Shown: positions 47,091 through 58,140 of the stretch, piece by piece
How the letters are laid out: every line of letters begins with the position of its first letter
Position numbering within the stretch: the first letter of the stretch is position 1
Assembly (NCBI GenBank): GCA_023213395.1
Contig: CM041465.1
Coordinates: forward strand, 89,845,741 to 89,909,740
Reading direction: 5' to 3'
DNA from: Cycas panzhihuaensis
Taxonomy: Eukaryota; Cycadophyta
Length of the DNA: 64,000 bases
Position numbers and translations under genes: made by a program
The notes under the pieces: generated by a model
Database searches by the model: none
What the model was told of the DNA's origin: nothing
Seen by the model: only the letters and a program-made list of their open reading frames with translations

Positions 47091-48240
47091 ATGGCATCTA
47101 ACTTTAGAAATATGATAATTTCTAAATTCAATGGTAATAATTTTCTAAAGTAGAGTAAGAGATTGAGATCCATCCTCATTGCTAATGACATATGGGAGAT
47201 TATGAAAACAGATTATAATGAATTAGGACAAAATGCCACCAATGCTGAAAAGGTAATATACAAAGAAAATAGTAAAAAGGATAATGAAGCACTTATCCTT
47301 ATATTCTGTGTATTAGAAGATCATATCTTCCCATGGGTTAGTCAGTCAAATAAATCAAAGGAAGCATGGGATACCCTTGAGTTAATTTATGAAGGAGTTG
47401 TATCATCTAAGCTTTAAAACCTTGGGAGGAAATTCAAAAGTTTGTGAATGATACCAACAGAGTTTATAACAAAATTCATGACTAAAGTCTAAGATATAGT
47501 AAACTAGGTGAGATCACTTAGAGATACATTAATAGAGTAAAGAGTAATGGAAAGAATATTGAAGAGTGTAGGTGTTGTAAGAAGGTTTAAAATGGTAATG
47601 ATAAGTATAGGAATTTCTAAAGATCAAAGCACACTAAAGGTGGAACTACTAAGTGCCATATTGATGTCAGTTAAATAGCAACAGAATATAAATAAATTAC
47701 TTAAGCATGTATTTGCTACCAAGGTTAGGATTCAATCTCACTCTCAAGTAAGTATATCAAATTCTAGAGAATCACCTCCCAAGATAACGGATAGAAATCC
47801 TACAAGGGATTTGCAACAAGATCCACCTAAATACCAAGTTCCACATCAAAAGAGACAAGGAGGAAACTAACAAAATGTGAATCCTCCTAGGTATCCAAAT
47901 TAGGAGAAACAACCTAAGGGGTACTCATGTTTCCTCAATTACCAAGGAAATATCCAAGCCACAAGATCAAATCAAGATTATTATGATAATAGACAAAGGG
48001 AAAATCTAGTTCCACACTATGAGGAAAAGGGGAGACCTTCCTAGATTGAAAGAAGTCATCCAATAAGTCAAAGTCTAACTTATGGGAGAAGAGAATCCTT
48101 ATATTTCTCCTATTGTCATTGTAGTGGTCACACAGAAGATAAATATTTTTTAAAAAAACATGGGCCACCCACCAAAGGGAGTATAAATATCACTATAGAA
48201 ACAAGGGATAATAATCAACTATTCTTATCCAATTTTAGTG
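47091..48240 (+). pseudogene. gag: copia gag, element C, decayed
   Basis: From ATG 47091: MASNFRNMIISKFNGNNFLK, then a stop where A and B have Trp (TGG to TAG). The gag core is uninterrupted at 47163-47417 (KKDNEALILIFCVLEDHIF, SKEAWDTLELIYEG). Further stops are mostly TAG, TAA and TGA at former Gln, Trp or Arg positions. A degraded zinc knuckle (CHCSGHTEDKYF, last Cys lost) is near 48115-48155. Confidence 0.9.
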
Positions 48241-51200
48241 CCAAAGAAGAAGAGGATGATAGTTGGTACATTGAATTAGGTTGTTCGACCTACATGATAC
48301 ATAAGAAACATCTATTTCATACCTTGGACAAAATCAAAAGGGATTCAATAATATTTGGAGATGATGCTTCCCATGAATCAGTTAGTAGAGGTAACATAGC
48401 TCTCATGACAGATATAGGAGAGTATAGACATCTTGATAATGTATTGTATGTTCCTGCCTTAAAAAAATTTGATTATCAATAGGGTAGATGATGGGATAGG
48501 ATTACAAGGTCATCTTTGACAATGGTGAGTATATAATCAAGGACAAAAGGAGAAACAAGGTAATTGTTGCAAAAGGAAAAATGACTAAAGATAGATTATT
48601 TAAACTTGTCCTTACTCCATCAGATACCTATACCTTAAGAAATATACTGAAAGTGGATAGTGACTTATGGAATAGGAGATTTAGACACCTTAACTATAGT
48701 AATTTGGCCCTAATGAAAAGAATTGACATGGTTAATGGGTTGCCTAACATCGAAGTGGATAAAACATTTTGTGAAGGATGCATACTTGGTAAACAACATA
48801 GGGAAAGCTTTTTAGATTTCAATCATTAGGCAACTAGCCCACTTCAGTTAGTCTATATAGATATCTATGGTCCTATGGATGTCCCCTCATTAGCAAGAGC
48901 TCACTACTTCATTATATTTATTGATGACTATATTAGGAAGATATGGGTATTCTTCCTTAAATTCAAATCTGGTATATTTCAACACTTTGTTGACTTCAAA
49001 ACCTTTGTCGAGTGATAAAGTGGGCATAAACTACTCTCTGTAAGATCTAACAATAGGGGAGAACTTATCTCTAATGAACATAAAGTATATCGTATATATC
49101 ATAGGATCAGAAGGTAGATCACCAATCCATACATCCCATAACAAAATGTTGTGGTAGAAAAGAAGAATCACACAATTGTTGAAATGCCAAGGTGCATGTT
49201 GAAGGATAAAAGTTTGGGCCATGAGTTTTGGGCAAAAGTAGTTCATATATCTATCTATCTCCTTAATAGGTGTTCCACCAAAGCCCTAAGATGGAAGATA
49301 CCTAAAGAAGCTTAGACAGGCTATAATCCAAACATACATCACTTAAGAGTCTTTGGGTGCCTAGCTTATGCACATGTTCCTAACGAAAGGAGATCTAAGT
49401 TGGATGACCATAATATCAAGTGTATGTTTCTTAGTTATAGCAAAACTTCTAAACCATATAAAGTCTATGATCCTAAGTCAAAGAGGGTCATGTTAAGTAG
49501 ATATGTTAAATTTCAAGAAGATTCTTGTTATCAAGATACTCAAGAAAAGAGGAAAGAAGTAGTAATCAATTTTAACAAGTCCACCAAATCAAAGTATGTG
49601 CCTCCTATGTTTGACTCTAAATGAGTCATTAATGAAGCAAGTAGGGAGGGAACCTCCTCTCAACCTCCACCACAAAATCTTCCAAAATAAATTCAACAGA
49701 ATTATGATGTAAGTAATATATTAGATAATAATCAAAGATCCACTCGCTCACATAGGGTAAACTTTGCCCTCATAAATAAAGTATTGGAATCCCATAAGCC
49801 TCAAACTTTTGGTAAGGCCAATGTACATGCATCTTGGAGAAAGATGATGAAAGATGAATACCACTCCATTATTAAAAATTACACTTGGTAATTAGTTAAC
49901 TTATCTCTAAATATAAGAGCAATTAGTACTAAGTGGATCTACAAAACCAAGTTCTGCTTAGATGGGTTAATCAATAAATACAAAGCTAGATTAGTTGCCA
50001 AAGGTTATACCCAAAAAGAAGGCATTGATTACAATAAAACATTTGCTCCTATTACTCAAATGGAAACAATTCAAATGATGATGAGTTTGCTAGTCCAAAT
50101 GGGATGGAAAGTCTATCAAATGGATTTTAAAAGTACCTTCCTTAATAGTTATATTGAAGAGGATATCTATGTCACTCAACCCCTTAGTTTTGAAGTTAGG
50201 AGGGAAGAAAACAAAGTGTATAAACTTAAAAAGGCACTTTATGAATTGAAACAAACACCTAGGGCCTTGTATTCCTAAATTGACAAATACTTTAGAGATC
50301 AAGGCTTTCAAAGATCTCAAGCAGACCCAAATCTCTACATCAAAATCAAGGGAGATTTTATCCTAATTATAGGACTCTATGTAGATGATCTTATCTACAT
50401 TGGAAATGACTCCTATCTATTGCAAAATTTTAAGGAAGCCATGTATAAGGAGTTTGAAATGACAGATTTAGGACTAACACATTACTTCCTAGGTTTAGAG
50501 GTATGGCAAAATAAGAATGTCATCTCCATCTCCTAATGAAAATATATATTAGATCTATTACAAAAGTTTAAGATGACTGACTATAAATCATTAACAACTC
50601 TAGAAGAAACAAGAATTAAGATTTCCAAATTAGATGATTCTATACCAATTAATCCTACACTCTATAGATAGTTAATCGCTAGCTTGATCTACTTTTCATC
50701 CACATGACTAGACATAACACATTTAGTTAGCATTGCATCCAGATTCATGTAAGACTCAAAGAATACTCATTGGCAAGTAGCCAAAAGAATTCTTCATTAT
50801 CTTAAAGGTACTTCAGAATATGGGCTATATTATAAAGCTTCATCAAACTTCTGGTTAACAGGTTATACAGATTTAGATTAAGCAGGTGACATCGATGATA
50901 GAAAATTAACTTCAGATTATATGTTCAACATGGGGTCACTAGCTACAACATGGAGCACTAGAAAACAAAATATAGTTTCCCTATCTATAGCCAAAGTAAT
51001 GTATAAAGTAGTAGTTGCTGGAACATGTGAAACAATATGGTTGAGAAGACTACTACAAGACTTTTAGCTAAAACCAAAAGGCCCTATAAGAATTTATTAT
51101 GATAATCATAGTATAATACAGATAGCAAAGAACCTAGTTTTTCATGGCAGAACAAAATATATTGAGATGTAGCATCACTCTATATGAGAGCTACTACAAG

Positions 51201-51320
51201 TAGGAGGATTGAATTGGCATATTATAGCACAAAGACCAAGTAGTAGACATCTTCATGAAAGCATTGGGTAAAATCAAATTTCAAAAATTCATAGACAAAT
51301 TAGGATTCTTCACATTAGTT
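48241..51320 (+). pseudogene. pol: copia pol (PR-IN-RT-RH), element C, decayed
   Basis: The protease segment starts near 48260 (SWYIELGCSTYM; the catalytic Asp-Ser-Gly is changed to Glu-Leu-Gly). GAG-pre-integrase lies at 48620-48830 (LWNRRFRHLNYSNLALMKR, CEGCILGKQHRESF). The integrase core spans about 48850-49250 (FIDDYIRKIWVFF) and the C-terminal block 49340-49510 (LRVFGCLAYAH, YSKTSKPYKVYDP). Reverse transcriptase lies at about 49860-50680 (YQMDFKSTFLNSYIEEDIYV), and the YVDD box near 50385 is intact. RNase H runs from about 50700 to 51290. There are numerous stops and several frameshifts. Confidence 0.92.
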
Positions 51321-51321
51321 A

Positions 51322-51334
51322 CTATGGGGGAGAA
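51322..51334 (+). other. Polypurine tract of C
   Basis: CTATGGGGGAGAA lies directly before the LTR start TGTTGGG, the same motif as in A and B. Confidence 0.88.
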
Positions 51335-51680
51335 TGTTGGGATAATTCCCAATTCACCTATGCAAATATGCACCTAGGGCCTCTCAAAGCCACCTTAGGC
51401 CTTCCTCGGTCACCTTAGGACACCTAGCATCCATCAAAGAAGTTGGCGTAGCCACCTAAGGTAAGTATTTAATTAATAATTTAATATTTTAATATTATTT
51501 TTGAATCTCAAATATTGTCAGGTAAAAGCACTTGTCATCTCCCCAAATTGATCTATAAATAGGATGAGAATACCTCTCTGGTGTTTTTTAACACCGTCAA
51601 CTCATAATTTAGAGATTTATTTTTCACTTTAGAATAATGTACTTGTTCTTGTAATCCACCCACTCTGCACCTCACTTCCA
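51335..51680 (+). repeat. 3' LTR of C
   Basis: This is 346 bp from TGTTGGGATAATTCCC to CTCACTTCCA; three terminal bases seen in the 5' LTR (ACA) are missing at the right end. Confidence 0.92.
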
Positions 51681-51685
51681 ATAAT

Positions 51686-51789
51686 AAAGATATTACACAA
51701 TAAAATAATCTTAGCTTAACTTACCATGAAGATGTATGTGCTCGCATGTTTCTAAGGTAGGGGTTAGGTGTGGAATATTAACCCCAACA
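51686..51789 (-). repeat. D 5' LTR, outer part (split by C)
   Basis: This continues the D LTR after C and aligns with the right end of the intact D LTR (17181-17281), ending ATTAACCCCAACA. The D target duplication ATAGT follows at 51790-51794. Confidence 0.9.
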
Positions 51790-51794
51790 ATAGT

Positions 51795-52330
51795 AAGTCC
51801 TAAATTCATTACTAGTATACTCTTTTCATTATCTATTTTTAAAATTTTAATTTTATGATTAAATTCATTTTGTACTAAGACTTTAAATTCTAAGAAAGTA
51901 TTAAGAATTTCACTACAATTTTTTTAAATATATACCCAATATTTTCTTAAATAGTCATTAATAAAAGTTATAAAGTAGCAATAACTAGAATAGGAATTTA
52001 CTTGGAAAGGTCCACAAATATATGAATGGATAAGTTGTAAGGGTTGTTTAGTTATAAAATTGGTTTTTTGAGGAAAAGGATCTATGTGTTGTTTGCTTGT
52101 TACATAAGTTTCACAGACTCCCTGGACTATTTTAAGAGGCAATATTCCAAGAACCATACTACGTTGATTTAAAAATTCTAGTTTTCCATAACTCATATAG
52201 CCAAAATGAGCATGCTAAAGTTTACTGACTAGATTTGATTAGGTAATAAAAAAGGTGAAAACTTTCTATTTAGTGGTATTAGTTAGATCAGATAGACTAT
52301 AAAGACTAGTCTTATGATTAACAGGTCCAA
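51795..52330 (-). pseudogene. pol: F GAG-pre-integrase and integrase, N-terminal part
   Basis: The minus-strand frame at 52196-51924 shows a LGILPLKIV segment, the CETYVTSKQHIDPFP zinc-region remnant, PLQLIHSYICGPF and YFITFINDYLRKYWVY, which is the start of the copia integrase core. It continues to the D boundary at 51795. Joined in thought to 16944-16466, the order of motifs is continuous, as expected for one gene split by an insertion. Stops are frequent. Confidence 0.88.
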
Positions 52331-53660
52331 AGGCAATTCCTTTAAATTTATTTAGTGGTTGTTTGATAATAAACTTATCATTCTAAACCATTTTAGTAAA
52401 TTTAGTAAACAAAAAAGAAGATTAGGCAAAAGACTAAGGACATAAAAGACATTATTAATTAAGCTAATTTTTAAAGAAATATTGCCAATTCCAACTACTT
52501 TGCACTAGGAACCACTTCCAAAAGAATTTTCTTCTTTAGAATTGAGTCATAGTTTATAAGTAGATAACAGTTTAGATTTTTTGATCATATGATGGGTAGC
52601 TCAAGAATCTAAAACCCAAGAAGGAGTTTATGTAATTGGAGTAAAAAAAGCTAATGTAGAGGTAGTTAAAGTATGATTGGATTTTGGTTGAATAACCCTA
52701 GAGGCTTTCCAAGCTTTAGAAGTAATTATGTTTCTACAAACATCAATGGTATGTCCTTTCTTATGATAATAGGTACAAGTTGAAATAGAATTAAATTTAA
52801 GAAAGCTTTTATTTTGATAAAAATTTTACATAGTGTGATTTTTAAGATTGATGAAATTAGGTTTTGGATGACTATTAGGAAAAAAATTCCTATATGGTTT
52901 ATGTGTTTTAGAAATATTGTAATGTTTGGTAGCAAATTGATAGTTTTGATTTTTTGGTTTTTGAGATCTTGAATAAGAGAACAAAGCCTATGAGGGGTAT
53001 TTTAGTTCTTTTGTTTATACTAATATAGATTGATATTCAACCAATTAGTTTGTAAGTTCATCAAAAGAGATGACCGAAGTAGTTTCAAGTAGTTTTATAT
53101 TGGTTAAAAACTTTAGGTAGCTTATTAATAGCAAGGCATATAAGTGTATCATTATCTTTGGCATGGGTAATGGCTCTAGTTGTATCTTTTTTTTTAACGA
53201 TTTTTTTAATGTATTTACCAAGCTCAATGTTAATTGATTGTAAGTGGGCTAAAAAATCTTCATACTTTAGATCAACAATTTTTTTTCTAAAATGTCATCC
53301 CAAGTGGTATCTATCTTTTCATATTTATTTGAGTTTAGTCCAAATAGTGGCAAGTCCATCTATATTAGTGAACTGCCTTCTAATATTAAGAGAGATAGAG
53401 GTCAAGATGGTGTTTAAGGCAATATAAAAGTTGATTAAATATACCACATAAGCATTTGAGGTTTTATTTGTAAGTGATTAAAATTTTCCGGTAACATATC
53501 TCCAAAGCTTTTGTTGTTTAAGTTGATTGGATACTTTAAGTTTCCAGTTAGCATAATTTAGGTTGGTTAACATTGGACTTTTTATGGAATAAATTACCCC
53601 TGGCATGAGAGCTAGTTTTTGAAAGAGATCCACAAAGAAAAAACACTCTCTTTTGAGATT
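52331..53660 (-). pseudogene. gag: F gag and protease, strongly decayed
   Basis: Minus strand. The gag start region near 53560 reads NYANWKLKVSNQLKQQKLW, typical of copia gag N-termini, followed by a core with many stops to about 53050. A protease active-site remnant (WVLDS, then a stop, ATHHM) lies near 52615-52590, where the family has Asp-Ser-Gly-Ala. Frames are badly broken, and plus-strand frames such as 53158-53427 are shadows. Confidence 0.75.
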
Positions 53661-55381
53661 GAACTAACCATTTAATTTACAAAAATAAAGAAGTACATTT
53701 GAAACAAAAAAAAAAAACTATCCATGTGCTATAAAACAAAAATGTATATTAAGTAGATCTTTAAATTATCAAGCATGAAACATAAATATACTTGAAATAA
53801 GAAAATATGTTTATGGAAACAACTTTATAAGTGTAAACATAATTATAAGAAATAAGATATATTTTATGAAGTATGTCATTATATGACCATCATTTGTAGG
53901 ACCATTTGTGCTTAAATTATCACTTTGTTATTAAGCATCATAATATATATATAGATAGATATATAAAGAATTTATATTGAAATTAAAATCAAATAATTGA
54001 CTATAAAGAAATAAAAATAACAATTATAAAAATGTTTTGAGAGGATAAAGAAATTAATAAAGAGGGTGGGTTTAATTTTCTTTTATATATATTATAAAAA
54101 ATAAGTAATAGATAAAAAAACAAAAGAAATTCTTAATGTTTTAACCACTATAATAAGTATAGTATGATTTTAAAATAAATAAGAAACTTTTAATGTTCTA
54201 AATGAAAAGAATTATTAAAAAGAAATAATTTAACTAATTATTATAAACCTAAGGTATGGAAATGATGACAAAAGAAATAAGAAAGGGTTAAATACATATT
54301 TATACATAGACCTGACAAATTAATAAAAATGAGAAAAGGATTAAATATATACCTATGAGAATTGAATTGCAATCAATAGTCATTGATGAAGAGGTGTATG
54401 AGTGATTATGATTAAAGGCAGGTCTTCATTGGGGAGGGAGGGTCATAGATGGATGCCAAATTTCCTTACTTTCTACAATGGTAAGCGAGTCTTCCTCCTT
54501 TCTTTGTGGTGATAATGGTGAGCAAGTCTTTTTCCTTTCTCTCTACAATGACAATGGTGAGCAACTTTCTCTCTGTGGTGACAACGACAAGTAAATCTTC
54601 CTTCTTTCTTTCTATGGTAATGATGGTGAGTAGGTCTTTTATCAGAGATGAAGAAAAATAGTCTTTAGATACACTTAAATATCTTCCTTTTCATTACGAA
54701 GCCCTTGGCACTCTAGGTTTTGTTCTTAACCTAAAATCATACTACCAATATAGAAGTATCATAACAACATAATAAGCAGATTTTGGTGGCTTTGTATTTC
54801 TTTTTATGTATCTCTTCACAAGTAGGATTTTTCAAGGCAAATTAAAAAAAATGGCCAGACAGTGTTTTGCTTTGGTGTGCAGGTTATATTGATGTGAGGA
54901 GCATGCAAGTTTTCTTTTTACAAAGTTATCTTCTCAGTTTCTAGTGATAGGTATCTACTCTAAAGCCATTATTATTTTTGCAATGGTGGGCTTATTTTGT
55001 AATGGGGAGGAAATGAAGTTTCCATATAAGAGTCTCTAATTCCAATAAGGTTTTTAAAGATTTATTCTACTTTAGAAAAGGATCTTGGATTGTAAGGATA
55101 AATTATGTAAACTTTGGACAGAATATGTAGTCTTTTGAAATTCTAGGGTTTAATTTCCCTTTTTTATTCCCTTCATTTTGTGAAAAAAAATCTATACCTA
55201 GAATGTAACGATTTTGATATATTTTTTTATTTTAAAAAAATGGAGATAATTACTATATTTTCCTTAAATCTACTTTTATTTCTATATGTGAAATGCCCTT
55301 AAATTTCTTTTAGCACTAATAGTTGAAATTTATTTTTATAGAGATCTATCTTGTTGCATGCTTAATGATGTCTACCACATT
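53661..55381 (-). other. F leader, AT-rich, with minisatellite
   Basis: This is non-coding sequence between F gag and PBS. A tandem repeat occupies 54464-54635; elsewhere simple AT-rich sequence, including a short (AT)-rich run near 53943. Nothing else was recognised. Confidence 0.6.
54464..54635. repeat. Minisatellite, about five units of 36-48 bp
   Basis: Each unit carries variants of TTTCTCTNTGGTGATAATGG and of GTGAGCAAGTCTTCCT. The units are imperfect and vary in length by internal indels. Confidence 0.75.
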
Positions 55382-55394
55382 CAGTATGATACCA
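55382..55394 (-). other. Primer binding site of F
   Basis: The minus strand reads TGGTATCATACTG after the LTR end, a diverged initiator-Met-tRNA PBS. Confidence 0.75.
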
Positions 55395-55739
55395 TGTCGA
55401 AGAATTGAAAATTAAGAAGTACATTACATAATAATAAAGTGGATTGCATATATACACATCAGAAAGATATTTAACACAATTTGTACATAGCTTTTGGGCA
55501 GGCGGAAAATCCCTTTAGAGGAAAAAAAACCACCTTATAAGTAAATAATTACATTATCAAAATGCATACTATACATTAAACAGAACCTATCCTCAACTCT
55601 ACCTATTTTTTAGGAGAGAAAATAATGACCTTTAAATAGGTTGAGTAGGGTAACCACTTTTTTCTTAATTAATATAATATAGTACATAAAGTAAATTTCA
55701 CTTTAAATTAAAAACATAATATAGCATTACTTACTAACA
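55395..55739 (-). repeat. 5' LTR of F
   Basis: On the plus strand it begins TGTCGAAGAATTG and ends CTTACTAACA, 345 bp. It is assigned to F by orientation and position; no second copy of this LTR is in the window, so its outer end is inferred from the terminal TG...CA. Confidence 0.7.
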
Positions 55740-55744
55740 CAAAC

Positions 55745-58140
55745 CATGGTTTTTTCATATATCCTTCCCCCTCTGATTTTCTATAGATCCCTGTATTTTT
55801 ATAGGGTAGAGAAGAGCTTTTTGGGTAACAAAGTGATATTGATTTTTTGTTAACCCTCTTTGCTAATGACTTGTCACTATTTAAAGTGGATTGAAGCTCA
55901 TCTTCTTTAAATATTGTGAAGTCTATTAGAGAAATTGGAGATTTATTTTACCTCAATTCTTGCTCAGCTCTTAGATTCATCCTTCCACTTACCTATTTAA
56001 GGTCTTCTTCCTTCAATTGTCACTAGTTTATGCTTATTTTTTTCTCTCTCACAACACTCATTGCTATCAAGTTTACCATCCTTATGGTGTTTGGAGCTTC
56101 TTTACAACTTGTTGGATAAGAGTATAAAGACAATCTAAAGCATACAACAAAAATATTTATCAATCTTGGAGTAATTTTATTATGGTTTAATCTTTATTTT
56201 AGTAATTAGATTAGTTTCCTTTGGATTGATTAAAAAAAACTAAAAAATAAAAATAAAAATTCTTCGTTGTTATTTCATTCACTATCAGGCAAAATGTATT
56301 TATTTCTTCTAACTTATTAGGTGATATGACATGGAATCAAACTAGTTTTGATTTCTAACTCCTTATCACATTGTTAAAAGCATTAAAAGGGGTTATTTTA
56401 GGGGATTGAACCAATTTCAGTCCTCAATTGTAACCTCCATTAAGCAAGGACATATATTTACTCCCTTTGCTTATTCTTATTCTTAATCCACAAGGAGGAT
56501 GGTTCCACTAAAGGGTTAAAGAAACCAAGCCAATCCTTTGTGAGGATATGAATGGTAAGAAAGTGTAACTTTTAAGTAATAAAGTGTCTTAATTCTTTTC
56601 CATAGATCCATGGATAGCTCAAATAATTTATTTTCCATAAAAATTCCTCATATGTAGCAAAAATGCTAGTGAAATTTTAACGAAGTTTTAAAGTTACATT
56701 GAAAAGTTTTAAAAAACATGGCTTCAATATCTATGTTACTCATTGCTTGTTCAATATATTATATCTTCAAGTGAAAGTTATCAAAGATAGTGAAACTATT
56801 ACTTCTAAGTTTTATTACAAGGTACTCATCTTATTCCCTATTTCTTACATTTTTTTTTTTTATCTTCAAGTTTCCACAAACTAAAAAAAGAAAGAAAAGA
56901 AAAAATAAATGAGTGCTCTCTTACATTATTGATTGGTTGTTGAATGATCCTCTTTCCTTTTTTGCATACAATAAAGAAATATTGGAAATCAATGTTTGGG
57001 ATTAGGATTAAAAAGTTGTAATTATGTTTCTTGCATCCTCATATTCTTTTATTTACTGCTAAGTAGATCTTAACAGATTGAAAAAGAAATGAAAGAATAA
57101 CAACTAAGATAATCATAAATGCAATGAAAGATCTTAGAATCATTTTTTACTTGTATGTTTGATTCCTATTTCTTTTACCATCCACTTAAGAAACATAAAT
57201 AAAGGAAACAAAAGGAGATATATCCAGTTGTGCATGATTTGAGTGTTTAATTATATTCATAATTGTTCATTATTATTTCTATTCAACTTAAAATTGCATG
57301 TTAGACTTGCATGTAAGTGTTGTTTGATATTATTTGGTCCTCCTTGCATAGGTTATATCTCTTCATTAAAGGCCTGATTAATCACTCTAGACTTATAATC
57401 CCTACTATACAAGTTTATCCTCTCTTAAAGATAAATACTTCTCATTATTAGGAGTTTTTTAATCAACTAGGACCTAACATTATCAATGTATGAACTACTT
57501 CTTCTTTGAGATTACTTTCTTTCTAGTTGTGTTCTAAACACTAAAGGAAATGACTTAATATTTTCCTTTAGGCTAAGAGTGGCTTCTTCTTTCTTCCTTC
57601 ACCTCTAAATGTGGGAACCCATCAAAGTTAGACACAGACAATCTTGAGTCATTCATCCTCACGAATGGGTTATCATTAGGTGAGTGAGTTCCCAGTGGCT
57701 AACCCCTAACAAAGTTGTTAATCTAGGATCTAATCTTTCTCGGGTCCCTACACTTATTAGTCCTCCCTTTCTATAACTAGTGTGATGTAGATTACTCTTA
57801 TTTAGGTGGGAATAGAGGTCTAGGTTAGAAATTCCATCCTTAGGATGGATTTTGGAGTAGTAAAAAGGTAAACCTAAGATGTTTATTATAGAGTAAGGAC
57901 CCCTAATGGTCCTTACACTTATTAAAAGTTTGTTGATCACCTCCTCAAAGTAAATGGTTTTTATTTTATTTGGCTTATTTAATTTGAGTGATTATACTTG
58001 ACTAGATTTTGGTTTGATTATATTATACATATGTGAAGTGGGTTGATTTATAAGCTAGTTTAAATTTCTCATTTTCATTCAAGTAGATAAATAAAGAGAC
58101 CTATTCTTAAAGGTTGGTTAAAAGGTCTACCCTTGAGACA
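55745..58140. other. Unassigned AT-rich interval
   Basis: About 2.4 kb without a recognised gene, LTR or PBS. A minus-strand frame at 57659-57940 has no recognised domain. The patch at about 57610-57940 is more GC-balanced and may be an old repeat fragment. Confidence 0.4.

Larger units (their letters stand above)
36134..51680 (+). mobile_element. Ty1/copia element C, complete, inserted in the D 5' LTR
   Basis: LTRs are at 36134-36492 and 51335-51680, flanked by ATAAT at 36129-36133 and 51681-51685. Without element E its own length is about 8.0 kb. Order: LTR, PBS, leader of about 3.05 kb (with E inside), conserved module, gag at 47091, pol, polypurine tract, LTR. It is related to A/B in gag, pol and leader module, but has different LTRs. 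It has many stops and frameshifts. Confidence 0.95.
16945..51789 (-). mobile_element. LTR element D (host of LINE, B and C)
   Basis: The 3' LTR is at 16945-17281 and the 5' LTR is split into 35898-36133 and 51686-51789. Flanking duplications ATAGT are at 16940-16944 and 51790-51794. Removing the LINE, B and C leaves about 4.6 kb. Read on the minus strand: 5' LTR, PBS, about 2.6 kb matching D', a further 0.65 kb or so, a gag-like frame, polypurine tract, 3' LTR. No protease, integrase or reverse transcriptase was recognised, so it looks like a large non-autonomous element, or one that lost pol before or after insertion. The insertion splits the integrase gene of F. Confidence 0.9.
51795..55739 (-). 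mobile_element. Copia element F, right part (5' LTR to integrase core)
   Basis: Minus strand, right to left: 5' LTR (55739-55395), PBS, leader of about 1.75 kb with a minisatellite, gag, protease, GAG-pre-integrase and the start of integrase. It is cut by D at 51795 and continues at 16944. It is the most decayed of the elements with readable protein, consistent with being the oldest layer of the nest. A right-hand duplication would be CAAAC at 55740-55744; its partner is not found because the 3' end of F is missing. Confidence 0.85.

Noticed and set aside
53940-53970. AT-rich simple repeats here and near 8300 and 9355
   Set aside because: Ordinary short (AT)n and (TA)n tracts in AT-rich sequence.
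57659-57940. 93-codon minus-strand frame
   Set aside because: No domain, no neighbour or conserved partner; probably chance in a GC-balanced patch.
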